Made by a program: the position numbers and the translations under genes
Assembly (NCBI RefSeq): GCF_900174485.1
Contig: NZ_LT837803.1
Span: 372,001-436,000 of the forward strand
DNA: 64,000 nt
Reading direction: 5' to 3'
From: Sterolibacterium denitrificans
GTDB lineage: Bacteria > Pseudomonadota > Gammaproteobacteria > Burkholderiales > Rhodocyclaceae
Shown here: positions 1 to 8,270 of the stretch, in pieces
Layout: each line of letters opens with the position of its first letter
Position numbering within the stretch: position 1 is the stretch's first letter
Notes under the pieces: model-generated
What the model was told of the DNA's origin: nothing
The model's input: the letters and a program-made list of their open reading frames with translations, nothing else
The model's database searches: none

Positions 1-3000
1 GCAAATCCGGCCAATCCAGCAAACCTGGTCGCCTGCGTCGCCAGGGCACGGCCCTGCTGCTGGCCGGCGTCTTCGGCCTGCCGGCCCACGCCCAGCTTGC
101 CGCCGACGCATTGCCCACGGGCGGCGAAATCATCGCCGGCCAGGCCAGCCTGGCGCAAAGCGGCAACCAGCTCACCATCACCCAGGGCACCGACAAGGCC
201 ATCCTCCACTGGCAGGGCTTCGACATCGGCAGCAATGCTGCGGTGAATTTCGACCAACCCTCGGCCGGTGCCGTTGCCCTCAACCGTGTGCTGGCCTCGG
301 ACGCCAGCCGCATCGAAGGCCGCCTGACGGCCAACGGCCAGGTCTGGCTGATCAACCCCAACGGCGTGATCTTCGGCCAGGGCAGCCGGGTCGATGTCGG
401 TGGCCTGGTGGCCTCCACCCTGGACACCACCGATGAAGACTTCCTCAGTGGCCAGGCCCGCTTCAGCCGCAACGGCGCAAACGGCGCCATCGAAAATCAC
501 GGCAACCTCACCGCCCAGGACGGTGGCCTGATCGCGCTCCTGGCGCCACAAGTCAGCAACGACGGCATCATCACCGCAAGACTGGGCAACGTCGTCATGG
601 CGGCGGGCGAGCGGATCACCCTGGAAGCCGGCGCCAACGGCTTCCTGCAAGTCGCCATCGACCCGGCCACGATACAGACCCTGATCGACAACCGGCAACT
701 CATCGTCGCCGACGGTGGTCAGGTGCTGATGACCGGCAAGGCCGCCGATGCGCTGTCATCCAGCATCGTCGCCAACAGCGGCACGGTGCAGGCCAGAACC
801 CTGCAGGAAAGGGACGGGCGCATTCTGTTGTTGGCGGATATGGAACACGGCGAAGTCCGCCACGACGGGCTGCTCGACGCCTCTGCGCCGGATGGCGGCG
901 ATGGCGGCTTCGTCGAGACCAGCGCGGCGAAAGTCAGCCTCAGTGAGACGGCGCGGGTGACGACCAAAGCCGAGGCGGGCCAGACCGGCACCTGGCTCAT
1001 CGACCCCAACGACTACACCATCGCCGCCAGCGGCGGCGACATCACCGGCGCGCTGCTATCGACGAACCTGGGTAGTAACAACATCGAAATCCAGAGCAGC
1101 GCCGGCGGCTCGGCGGGCAACGGCGACATCAATGTCAACGACGCCGTGAGCTGGAGCGCCAACACCCTGACCCTCACCGCCGCCCGCGACATCAACATCA
1201 ACGCGGTGATGACGGCCAGCGGCGACTCGCAACTGGTCATGAACACCGGCACCGCCAATGGCAGCGATGCCGCCGTGGCCGACGGCCGGGTGCGGGTCGG
1301 TCTGTCACCGGGCGAGGCCAACGGCTTCGCCGGCCGGGTGGATTTCCCGGATCGGTCGGGGTCCGGCTTCCTGACCATCAACGGCAGCGGCTATTACGTT
1401 CTGGGAGTCAATGACCTGGGTGTGGCGGGGGATGCCACCACCACCACGCTCCAGGGCATCAAGAACAACCTGGTCGGCAAGTATGCCCTGGGCGCAAACA
1501 TCGACGCCAGCTCGACTGTTGATTGGCACGGTGGCGCGGGTTTCATGCCCATCGGCGACAACTCGTATTCATTCACCGGCCATCTCAACGGCCTGGGCCA
1601 TGTGATCGACGGGCTTTACATCAATCGCCCGAGCGGAGCCAACAATGTCGGCCTGATCAGCACCACGCGCGGTTATGGTCACGACCCTGAAATCAGCAAC
1701 CTCGGTCTGACCAACGTCGATATCACTGGTCCATCCATAGTCGGCGGGCTAGTTGGCCAGGTCATAGAAAATCTTGACGTTCATAACGTACATGTCAGTG
1801 GCGATGTCCGGGGCACTTCTTCCTATATTGGCGGCCTGATTGGCTTTATTAGTTTCTATGCTCCGGTGCATATCAGCCACGCTTTTTCCAGTGCCAATGT
1901 CTTCGGTAAGTATAATGTGGGTGGCCTGATCGGCTATGCGTCAACCTGCTGTTACAGCAACATTCCTCTGCTTGTCGAAAATTCGGGAACAGCCGGTACA
2001 GTAAATGTTGCCGAATATGGCAGTGGCGGCGGATTCATCGGTGGACTTGCTGTGTATGGCACCGGAAACATAGCTCGTTTCCAGAATATCTTCGTCCTTA
2101 CGCCTGTTCTGGCCCTAGGCTCCGGTGATTACTATCGGGGCAGCTTCGCCGGACAAATCCAGGCCAGAGACACCAGTACACTGGAATTCGCGAATGTTTA
2201 TGCCGCTGGAGAAGTGCAGACAACAAGCAGTTCTATGAAAGGCTTGTTCGGGCGCGCCGACCGTTACGAAAGTGGTGTAATCACCCTGAACGGCGTTTTC
2301 TGGGATACCCAAACATCGGGCACCAACAACATCGCCGGCTACAACGGCGCCGGCGTGACGGGGGCTTATGGTCTGACCACCGCCGAAATGCGCACCCTGG
2401 CCAATTTCAACAGCGCCACGGCTGCCAACGGCAACGTCGATCCGGCATGGGACATCTCGGGCAATGCCGGGGACGATACCATCTGGCGCATTTATGATGG
2501 CGCTTCCTACCCGATACTGCGCGCCTGGCAGACCACGCCGCTGGTCACAGCCAACGACGCCGGCAAGGTGTACGACGGTGATCTCTGGTCCGGCGGCGCC
2601 GGCTACTCCGGCGCCCCTGTAACCGGCACGCCCGTCTGGGACGGCGACAGCCAAGGTGTCAAAATCGCTGGACAGTACGACATCCAGATCACCGGCGGCC
2701 TGACCCTGGACCGTTCCAGCCAGCTGGATTATCAGTTCTGGAATGATGATCCCATCGTCTTTCAAGGCGGCACGCTCACCATCACGCCCAAGGTACTGGA
2801 CACGAACCTGACCGCGCAAGACAAGGTCTATGACGGAACAAATGCTGCAACGCTGTATGGTTCTGCCAGTCTTTCCGGGGTGATTGGCGCTGATGACGTG
2901 GAGCTACAGGGTACAGTAGATGAAACCCTGTTTGAAGATGCCGATGCAGGAGAAGACAAGACCGTGGTCGTTGGCGGCTTGTCTTTGATCGGTGTCGATG

Positions 3001-4538
3001 CCGGTAACTATACCTTGGGACGGCCGGATGCCTTGATTCTGAAAGCTACCATCATCCCCAAAACACTGACCGTTACCGACACCACCGCCAGCGGCAAGAC
3101 CTACGACGGCACCACCACCGCCAACATCACCGCCGGCACACTCTCCGGCTTCGTCGACAGCGAGACGGTGACGATCGCCAGCGCCATCGGCACTTTCGAC
3201 AGTGCCGATGCGGGCGACCGCAGCGCCACCGCCAGCTACATCCTGGCCGACGGCACCAACGGCGGCAAGGCTTCCAACTACACCCTGGCGGATACCACCG
3301 GCCATACCGCCACCATCGACAAGGCCCTGCTGGCGGTTACAGCAGATGACCAGAGCCGTAGCTACGGCGCGGCCAACCCGGCTTTCAGCCAAACCATCAC
3401 CGGCTTCGTCAATGATGAAGACGCCACCAGCGCGGGCATCACCGGCAGCGCCACGGGCAGCAGTGCGGCCACGAACACCACGGGCGTGGGTGACTACACC
3501 ATCATTGGCAGCACGGGTGATCTGGCGGCAGCCAACTACAGTTTTGCGGCAGCCGATGGCACGCTCACCATCGATCCGGCGCAACTGACCGTCACCGCAG
3601 ACGACCAGAGCCGCAGTTACGGCGCGGCCAACCCAGTCTTCAGTCAGACCATCACCGGTTTCGTGAATGGCGAAAATGCCAGCAGCGCCGGCATCACCGG
3701 CAGCGCAACGGGCAGCAGTGCGGCCACGGTATCCACGGGCGTGGGCGACTACACCATCATCGGCAGCATCGGCGATCTGGCGGCAGCCAACTACAGTTTT
3801 GCGGCAGCCAATGGCACGCTGACCATCACGCAGCGCCCGATCACCATCACTGCCGACAACCAGAGCCGTGCCTATGGGGACGCCAATCCGGCCACCGGCA
3901 GCGTCACCGTGACCAGCGGCAGTCTTGCCAATAGCGATGCACTGGACACTGCCACACTGACAGCCGACACTGCCACGGCCACCGCCAATGCCGGCACCAC
4001 CCACGCGCTGACGCCCGACGCACAGACCTTCATAACGGGCCTGGCGAGCAATTACGACATTACTTACGCCGACGGCACGCTCACCATCGACAAAGCCCCG
4101 GCCACCGTCACCGCCAACAGCAGCACGGTGAGCCATACCGGCCAGGAACAGAGCGTGACCGGCTTCAGCGTGGAGGGTCTGGTCAATGACGAGGATGAAT
4201 CGGTACTCAGTATTGCGACCAGCGGCGGGGTGGGTACCGATGTCGGCGAATATCTTCATAGCGCCAGCGGCAGCGCGGCCAATTACGATTTGGCTTTCGT
4301 CGATGGCCTCCTGACGATCGAGGCCCAGACGACGGATGTGCCCAGCGCGGGGAGCGTGAGCACCCAGCCGACGCAACAGGAGATGGGCCAGGGCACGGCG
4401 GACAGCTATTCGCCCTCCGCCGCGGCCGGCAACCGGCCCTTTGTTTCCGGGCAGGGATCGGGCCTGGGCGCGGATCTGTTTGCCAAGGGATTTCTGTCGC
4501 TTCGGCCCGATTTCATTCGCCTGGAACGGAGAAAGTAG
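1..4538 (+). CDS. Two-partner-secretion exoprotein (hemagglutinin-type TpsA) with GLUG/YDG/MBG repeats, 5' truncated by window edge
   Basis: The frame is open from base 3, so the gene starts left of the window; about 1511 residues are visible. The first visible residues hold the end of a signal peptide (GTALLLAGVFGLPAHA, cleavage after AHA near base 95). It is followed at once by a TPS-type beta-helix domain (motifs VWLINPNGVIFGQGSRVDVG and GGLIALLAP, about bases 111-900). Bases 1540-2300 encode GLUG-like repeats (GGLIG, IGGLIG). Bases 2800-3330 carry YDG repeats (KVYDGT, KTYDGT), and 3340-4320 carry three MBG-like repeats of the form TADxQSRxYGxANP. It is predicted to be a surface-exposed or secreted adhesin exported by an outer-membrane TpsB. 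No TpsB gene follows it here; the partner may lie upstream or be the one at 21794. An internal TTG at 111 is not the real start, because the signal peptide lies before it. The ligand is unknown. Confidence 0.88.
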   Translation, partial: KSGQSSKPGRLRRQGTALLLAGVFGLPAHAQLAADALPTGGEIIAGQASLAQSGNQLTITQGTDKAILHWQGFDIGSNAAVNFDQPSAGAVALNRVLASDASRIEGRLTANGQVWLINPNGVIFGQGSRVDVGGLVASTLDTTDEDFLSGQARFSRNGANGAIENHGNLTAQDGGLIALLAPQVSNDGIITARLGNVVMAAGERITLEAGANGFLQVAIDPATIQTLIDNRQLIVADGGQVLMTGKAADALSSSIVANSGTVQARTLQERDGRILLLADMEHGEVRHDGLLDASAPDGGDGGFVETSAAKVSLSETARVTTKAEAGQTGTWLIDPNDYTIAASGGDITGALLSTNLGSNNIEIQSSAGGSAGNGDINVNDAVSWSANTLTLTAARDININAVMTASGDSQLVMNTGTANGSDAAVADGRVRVGLSPGEANGFAGRVDFPDRSGSGFLTINGSGYYVLGVNDLGVAGDATTTTLQGIKNNLVGKYALGANIDASSTVDWHGGAGFMPIGDNSYSFTGHLNGLGHVIDGLYINRPSGANNVGLISTTRGYGHDPEISNLGLTNVDITGPSIVGGLVGQVIENLDVHNVHVSGDVRGTSSYIGGLIGFISFYAPVHISHAFSSANVFGKYNVGGLIGYASTCCYSNIPLLVENSGTAGTVNVAEYGSGGGFIGGLAVYGTGNIARFQNIFVLTPVLALGSGDYYRGSFAGQIQARDTSTLEFANVYAAGEVQTTSSSMKGLFGRADRYESGVITLNGVFWDTQTSGTNNIAGYNGAGVTGAYGLTTAEMRTLANFNSATAANGNVDPAWDISGNAGDDTIWRIYDGASYPILRAWQTTPLVTANDAGKVYDGDLWSGGAGYSGAPVTGTPVWDGDSQGVKIAGQYDIQITGGLTLDRSSQLDYQFWNDDPIVFQGGTLTITPKVLDTNLTAQDKVYDGTNAATLYGSASLSGVIGADDVELQGTVDETLFEDADAGEDKTVVVGGLSLIGVDAGNYTLGRPDALILKATIIPKTLTVTDTTASGKTYDGTTTANITAGTLSGFVDSETVTIASAIGTFDSADAGDRSATASYILADGTNGGKASNYTLADTTGHTATIDKALLAVTADDQSRSYGAANPAFSQTITGFVNDEDATSAGITGSATGSSAATNTTGVGDYTIIGSTGDLAAANYSFAAADGTLTIDPAQLTVTADDQSRSYGAANPVFSQTITGFVNGENASSAGITGSATGSSAATVSTGVGDYTIIGSIGDLAAANYSFAAANGTLTITQRPITITADNQSRAYGDANPATGSVTVTSGSLANSDALDTATLTADTATATANAGTTHALTPDAQTFITGLASNYDITYADGTLTIDKAPATVTANSSTVSHTGQEQSVTGFSVEGLVNDEDESVLSIATSGGVGTDVGEYLHSASGSAANYDLAFVDGLLTIEAQTTDVPSAGSVSTQPTQQEMGQGTADSYSPSAAAGNRPFVSGQGSGLGADLFAKGFLSLRPDFIRLERRK

Positions 4539-4650
4539 GCAGCCGATTCGGTACATCGCGCGGCCGGCAAAAGTGCCGGTGGCGTGATGGCCGCCTGAGG
4601 AATTGAATTGCTCGGGGTGGCGAGGTGGCGCTGCCTGCACAAGCCCATGG

Positions 4651-4750
4651 ATCGTTTCGTCACGTTGTTCCTCGCAATGACGATGCGGGGAAGGCGGAGA
4701 GGCACCATGGCTTCCGCGTCATTGCGCGCAGCGCAGCGACGCGGCAATCC
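4651..4750. repeat. Inverted pair of REP-like intergenic repeats
   Basis: In the 309-base gap between the exoprotein and the toxin-antitoxin pair, the unit CCTCGCAATGACG (ending near 4683) faces the unit CGTCATTGCG...GCGGCAATCC (4717-4750). Together they make a loose inverted pair typical of REP-like palindromes between convergent or unrelated transcription units. I see no gene in the gap; the short ORFs there run through the repeat. Confidence 0.6.
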
Positions 4751-4788
4751 AGCGTTAGCCAACACAGTCAATCACTTCTGGCAACTGG

Positions 4789-4802
4789 ACGACGCGCGTC
4801 GT
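4789..4802. promoter_or_regulatory. Candidate operator: perfect 14-bp palindrome upstream of the antitoxin gene
   Basis: ACGACGCGCGTCGT reads the same on both strands and lies 45 bases before the antitoxin ATG, where a ribbon-helix-helix antitoxin would autoregulate its operon. Binding is inferred from position and symmetry only. Confidence 0.45.
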
Positions 4803-4847
4803 TTGTACTAACATGGCGACGATTGATCCAACAAAAGAGGTGCCGCC

Positions 4848-5141
4848 ATGGCTGCCACTGCGTCTGCGTCTTCCGCCCGCTCCGCCCGCCTTGGGCTGCG
4901 TGCCACCCCTGAACAGGAGGTGGTGCTGCGCCGCGCCGCCGAGGTAGCGCACAAGTCGCTGACCGATTTCATCCTCGACAGCGCCTGCCTGGCCGCCGAG
5001 CAGACGCTGCTCGATCAACGTCTGTTCGTGGTCTCGGGCAGCCAGTATCAGGCGCTGATGGATTTGCTGGAGCGCCCCGAGCAAGCCAACGCAGGCTTGG
5101 CCGATCTGTTCAGTCGCAAGGCGCCCTGGGACAACCAGTGA
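4848..5141 (+). CDS. DUF1778 ribbon-helix-helix antitoxin (TacA-like)
   Basis: A 97-residue protein with the DUF1778/TacA layout: a short N-terminal DNA-binding strand (LGLRATPEQEVVLRRAAEV), a helical segment (KSLTDFILDSA) and a C-terminal tail that would wrap the toxin. The ATG at 4848 has an AAGAGG ribosome site seven bases ahead. The stop overlaps the start of the acetyltransferase gene (GTGA, 5138-5141), the usual coupling for TacAT operons. It should neutralise the downstream GNAT toxin and, with it, repress the operon, possibly through the palindrome at 4789. The family assignment is clear; function is inferred from the family and the pairing. Confidence 0.85.
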   Translation: MAATASASSARSARLGLRATPEQEVVLRRAAEVAHKSLTDFILDSACLAAEQTLLDQRLFVVSGSQYQALMDLLERPEQANAGLADLFSRKAPWDNQ

Positions 5142-5650
5142 ATCTTTCGCGGCCAGCGCCCCTGGAGGTCCGGCACCGGCTCGACGGTTTCGACTGTGGC
5201 AAGCCTGCCCTGAACGACTGGTTATCGCGGCACGCCCGCCAGGCCCAGGGCAGCGGTTCGGCCAAGACCTTTGTCGTGGCGGACGATGACGATGGCCGGA
5301 TTGCGGGTTACTTTAGTCTGACCGTCGGCCAGGTCGATACCCTGGATGCGCCTGAGCGCATCCGCAAAGGGATTGGGCAGTACCCCGTACCCGTGGTGAT
5401 CCTGGCACGGCTGGCAGTGTCGCAGCAGGATCAAGGACGTGGCATTGGCTTTGGTCTGCTGCAGGATGCGATCCGGCGCACGCTGCTGATTGCCGAGCAG
5501 GCGGGCATTCGCGCCATGCTCACTCACCCCATCGACGAAAAAGCCGCGCAGTTTTACACGCGCTTCGGTTTCATTGCCTCGCCATTGCGCGAGCAGCAAC
5601 TGCTGTTGCTGCTCAAGGATGCGCGACGCTGGGTGAATCCTGCCGCCTGA
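5138..5650 (+). CDS. GNAT-family acetyltransferase toxin (TacT-like)
   Basis: A 170-residue single-domain GNAT protein. The acetyl-CoA pyrophosphate-binding motif is visible as QQDQGRGIGFGLL after the core strand VVILARLAVS. The conserved C-terminal aromatic motif AAQFYTRFGF supplies the Tyr usually needed for catalysis. TacT/AtaT-type toxins acetylate the amino group of charged tRNAs and block translation; that is family knowledge and the tRNA target here is unknown. The GTG start at 5138 overlaps the antitoxin stop, so the pair is translationally coupled. The length and the N-terminal DxGxPALNDWL-type segment (CGKPALNDWLSRHARQAQGS) are normal for the family. Confidence 0.85.
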   Translation: MNLSRPAPLEVRHRLDGFDCGKPALNDWLSRHARQAQGSGSAKTFVVADDDDGRIAGYFSLTVGQVDTLDAPERIRKGIGQYPVPVVILARLAVSQQDQGRGIGFGLLQDAIRRTLLIAEQAGIRAMLTHPIDEKAAQFYTRFGFIASPLREQQLLLLLKDARRWVNPAA

Positions 5651-5675
5651 AATTGCACTTGGGCCTTGCACCATG

Positions 5676-5714
5676 AAAAAACGCCCCGGCCGGTAAAGGC
5701 GCGGGGCGTTTTTG
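5676..5714. terminator. Bidirectional Rho-independent terminator
   Basis: AAAAAACGCCCCG, a short loop and CGGGGCGTTTTT form a strong GC stem flanked by A and T runs. It lies between the convergent acetyltransferase gene (+) and the DUF1329 gene (-), so it can serve both. Confidence 0.85.
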
Positions 5715-5780
5715 ATTCCAGTCTTACCGACGAATCAAGATGACGTATTGCAACCACCTTGATGTGAAACGGCAGGCGAT

Positions 5781-7172
5781 TCAGTAGCCGCTGGCCTTCA
5801 TGTTGTCGTTCGAATAGAACTGGACCTGGGCGTATTCGGCCCCAGGCTGGTCGATGACCAGGTGCTTGTCCTTGCCCTGCATCAGGTCATAGGCCGTGTA
5901 GGTGCCGGAAGACAGGTCATGATAGAAAGCCGCGCCCTGGGCGAAGACCTTGGCACCGGGAGCGTAGAAGTTATTCACCCAGTTGAAACGCCACAGCTTG
6001 CCCTGGGCATCATAGATGTCGGACATCGCATACAGCCAGGTATCTTCGTCGGCATACAGCACGCGGGTCGGGTAGAGATGGCGATAGCCTTCCTTCAGCC
6101 TGCCCTCGATGACCCAGGTGCGATGCAGTTCCCAGCGCACGAAGTCGGGATTCTCATGGCCGGGCTTGAGCAGGTTGGCGTACTTGTTCTCGCCCGCCGC
6201 CTTGCCCTCGAGCCTGAAGTTGTTGTACGGAATGTACATTTCCTTCTTGCCGATCAGCTTCCAGTCGTAGCGCTCGGCCGAACCGTTGTAGAGGCGCACT
6301 TCATCGACCACCACGGTGTTCGAGCTGGAGGGAATCGGGCTGTCGAAGCCGAAGCCCGGCGCCTGACGCACGCGGCGCACCGCCGGGATGTATTGCCAGG
6401 CCAGGCGCGCTTCCTTGTCCATGGTGAAGTTGTCCATGGTCTTCACCACTTCGCCCTTGTTGCGTTCGGGCATCATGGTCATGAAGCGCACATAGACGGC
6501 AGTGCCCTCGGCCTTCTGGCCGCGCAGCTTGGGATCGTTGCGGCGGGCATACTGCCACATCAACTGCTGGCCCCAGGTGATGTTGCCGTTGGCGTAGACC
6601 ACGGCAGTGTCGATGTCACGCGATTCGACGTTGATTATGGTCGGATGCATGCCGTTCCAGACGACCTCGATGCCCGACTTGGGAATCGGGAAGGGCGAAG
6701 CGCCCATGTAATAGTTTTGCAGCGACTTGCCATCGGCCGAAATGGTGGTCTCGGCGCCGTTCCTGGCGATGGTCTTGCACACCGAATCCTCGAAGCGGAA
6801 ATCGCGATGCGAGGGATAGACGTGCATCTTGTAGGTGTTCGGGTACTTCTTGAACATGGCCTTCTGGCCTTCGGAGAGCTTGTCGCCGTATTGCGCCACG
6901 TTTTGCGCCGTGATGGTGAACAGCGGCTTTTCATTGGCGTAGGGATCGACCGGATGCTTGCCGATTTCGGTCGTCATGCCCGGGCCGGCACCCAGCCACT
7001 TGCCGGTGAATTCGGCCACGCCGCTGGGCGTGCCGGCCTTCTCTGCGCCCATGCAGGAGAGTTCCTTGCCGAGTTTGGCAAGTTCTTCGGGGGTCGCCTT
7101 GGCGTGGGCCATGCCGACTGCACCCAGCATCGCGACGACGGGAAAAGCCACTTTCAGATACTTCGATACCAT
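5781..7172 (-). CDS. DUF1329 exported protein, copy 1
   Basis: A 463-residue protein with a clear Sec signal peptide (VAFPVVAMLGAVGMAHA, cut before KATPEE) and a DUF1329 body. DUF1329 proteins are periplasmic or outer-membrane-associated with a lipoprotein-carrier-like fold; they often neighbour hydrophobic-substrate degradation genes. Their reaction, if any, is not known to me. The sequence is closely similar to the same-length paralogue at 8271-9662 from signal peptide to the shared C-terminus YSNDNMKASGY. The ATG at 7172 is followed by a normal signal peptide. A role in handling or transporting a lipid/steroid substrate in the envelope is inferred from the catabolic neighbours. Confidence 0.85.
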   Translation of the reverse strand: MVSKYLKVAFPVVAMLGAVGMAHAKATPEELAKLGKELSCMGAEKAGTPSGVAEFTGKWLGAGPGMTTEIGKHPVDPYANEKPLFTITAQNVAQYGDKLSEGQKAMFKKYPNTYKMHVYPSHRDFRFEDSVCKTIARNGAETTISADGKSLQNYYMGASPFPIPKSGIEVVWNGMHPTIINVESRDIDTAVVYANGNITWGQQLMWQYARRNDPKLRGQKAEGTAVYVRFMTMMPERNKGEVVKTMDNFTMDKEARLAWQYIPAVRRVRQAPGFGFDSPIPSSSNTVVVDEVRLYNGSAERYDWKLIGKKEMYIPYNNFRLEGKAAGENKYANLLKPGHENPDFVRWELHRTWVIEGRLKEGYRHLYPTRVLYADEDTWLYAMSDIYDAQGKLWRFNWVNNFYAPGAKVFAQGAAFYHDLSSGTYTAYDLMQGKDKHLVIDQPGAEYAQVQFYSNDNMKASGY

Positions 7173-7411
7173 TGCTTGTCATCCTTCCAAATAAGACCAG
7201 ACACTACAGCGCGTACTCGTCCAGTCGGGCCAGCGCGGGAGTTCGGCTGGCCCGAGCGGACGAAATCCGGGATTATACGGCGGATGACAGTCTGGCAGGC
7301 CCGATGGGCCTTGTCCTTGATGCAAGGCAAGGCCCGTCAGGGGATATGCGGATTGTGGGTTATACGGGTTGCGCGCCGGATTACGCGCGATTCATGCGCA
7401 TGGCGAGCGTT

Positions 7412-8185
7412 TCACTTGTTGCGGGTTTCCGTCATGTTCTGCAGGGCGTCCTGGATGCCCGCGCCTTCCAGCACCAGACCGTAGCCGGTGCCTTCCTGGA
7501 TCAGCCGCTTCATGCGGTTGGTCAGCACGATGCGGGTATAGCGGCGCGCGATGTCCGGCATTTTCAGCAGATTTTCGGCATGCGACATGGCGCGCGCCAG
7601 CAACTGGTCGCGCGGCACCACCTCATTGACCACGCCGAGATCCAGCGCCTCCTGCGCCGAGAGCGTCTGGCCGGTCAGCAGAAAATAGCGGCCGCGGTTC
7701 AGACCGAGCAATTCCAGCCAGATGACGTGCACGCCATCGCCAGGCACCACGCCGCCGGGCACATGCGGCAGATCGCGGAAGCTGGCATTTTCCGAGCAGA
7801 GCGTGATGTCCGAAAGCACGCCGATTTCCGCATGCACATGCGCCGCGCCGTTGATCGCGCCGATCACCGGGATGTCGATGTCGAGCAGATTCTGCAGCAC
7901 GCGCTTGCCTTCCCAATACACCTGATCCCAGTGCTCGACCTTGTCGTAGGGCAGATCCCACTGCTCGGTGGCGATGAACTCGTCGCCGGTGCCGGTGATG
8001 ATCAGCACCTTGTTGTCGCGGTCGGCGCTGATGTCGAAGAAGGCATGCACCCAGTCGTTGTGGTGGCTGCTGGCATACACCACCGGCCCGCCATCGCTGT
8101 GCAGGCGGATGGTCAGGATGCCGCTGTCGGTGCGCTCGAAGGCGATGGTCTTGTATTTGTCGAAATAGGCGGGACGCTGGGCCAT
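7412..8185 (-). CDS. Crotonase-superfamily beta-diketone hydrolase, 6-oxocamphor-hydrolase-like
   Basis: A 257-residue crotonase-fold protein. The start chosen is the ATG at 8185, which has AGGAG eight bases upstream; a longer frame to 8248 has no such site. It is not an ordinary hydratase: the Gly-rich second oxyanion segment is replaced by NGAAHVHAEIGVLSD, and it carries HVPGGVVPGDGVHVIW followed by NRGRYFLLTGQ. By family knowledge, 6-oxocamphor hydrolase uses His45, His122, His145, Asp154 and Glu244. Here His41, His118, His141, Asp150 and Glu240 are present, each exactly four positions lower. That enzyme opens a cyclic beta-diketone by hydrolytic C-C cleavage (retro-Claisen). The gene lies between two DUF1329 genes and beside steroid-type genes, so a ring-diketone intermediate is the inferred substrate. 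An ordinary enoyl-CoA hydratase role looks unlikely. Confidence 0.82.
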   Translation of the reverse strand: MAQRPAYFDKYKTIAFERTDSGILTIRLHSDGGPVVYASSHHNDWVHAFFDISADRDNKVLIITGTGDEFIATEQWDLPYDKVEHWDQVYWEGKRVLQNLLDIDIPVIGAINGAAHVHAEIGVLSDITLCSENASFRDLPHVPGGVVPGDGVHVIWLELLGLNRGRYFLLTGQTLSAQEALDLGVVNEVVPRDQLLARAMSHAENLLKMPDIARRYTRIVLTNRMKRLIQEGTGYGLVLEGAGIQDALQNMTETRNK

Positions 8186-8215
8186 GCTGAGTGCTCCTCT
8201 GGCAGGAAGAAAGAA

Positions 8216-8242
8216 CGCCCCGGGCGGGAAGGCACGGGGCGT
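8216..8242 (-). terminator. Rho-independent terminator downstream of DUF1329 copy 2
   Basis: Read on the minus strand, CGCCCCG...CGGGGCG forms a 7-bp GC stem followed by TTCTTTCTT. It lies just after the stop of the DUF1329 gene at 8271 and before the hydrolase start at 8185, suggesting partial termination between them. Confidence 0.6.
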
Positions 8243-8270
8243 GGTCAAGGTACGGCGATCGGGCCGAGGC

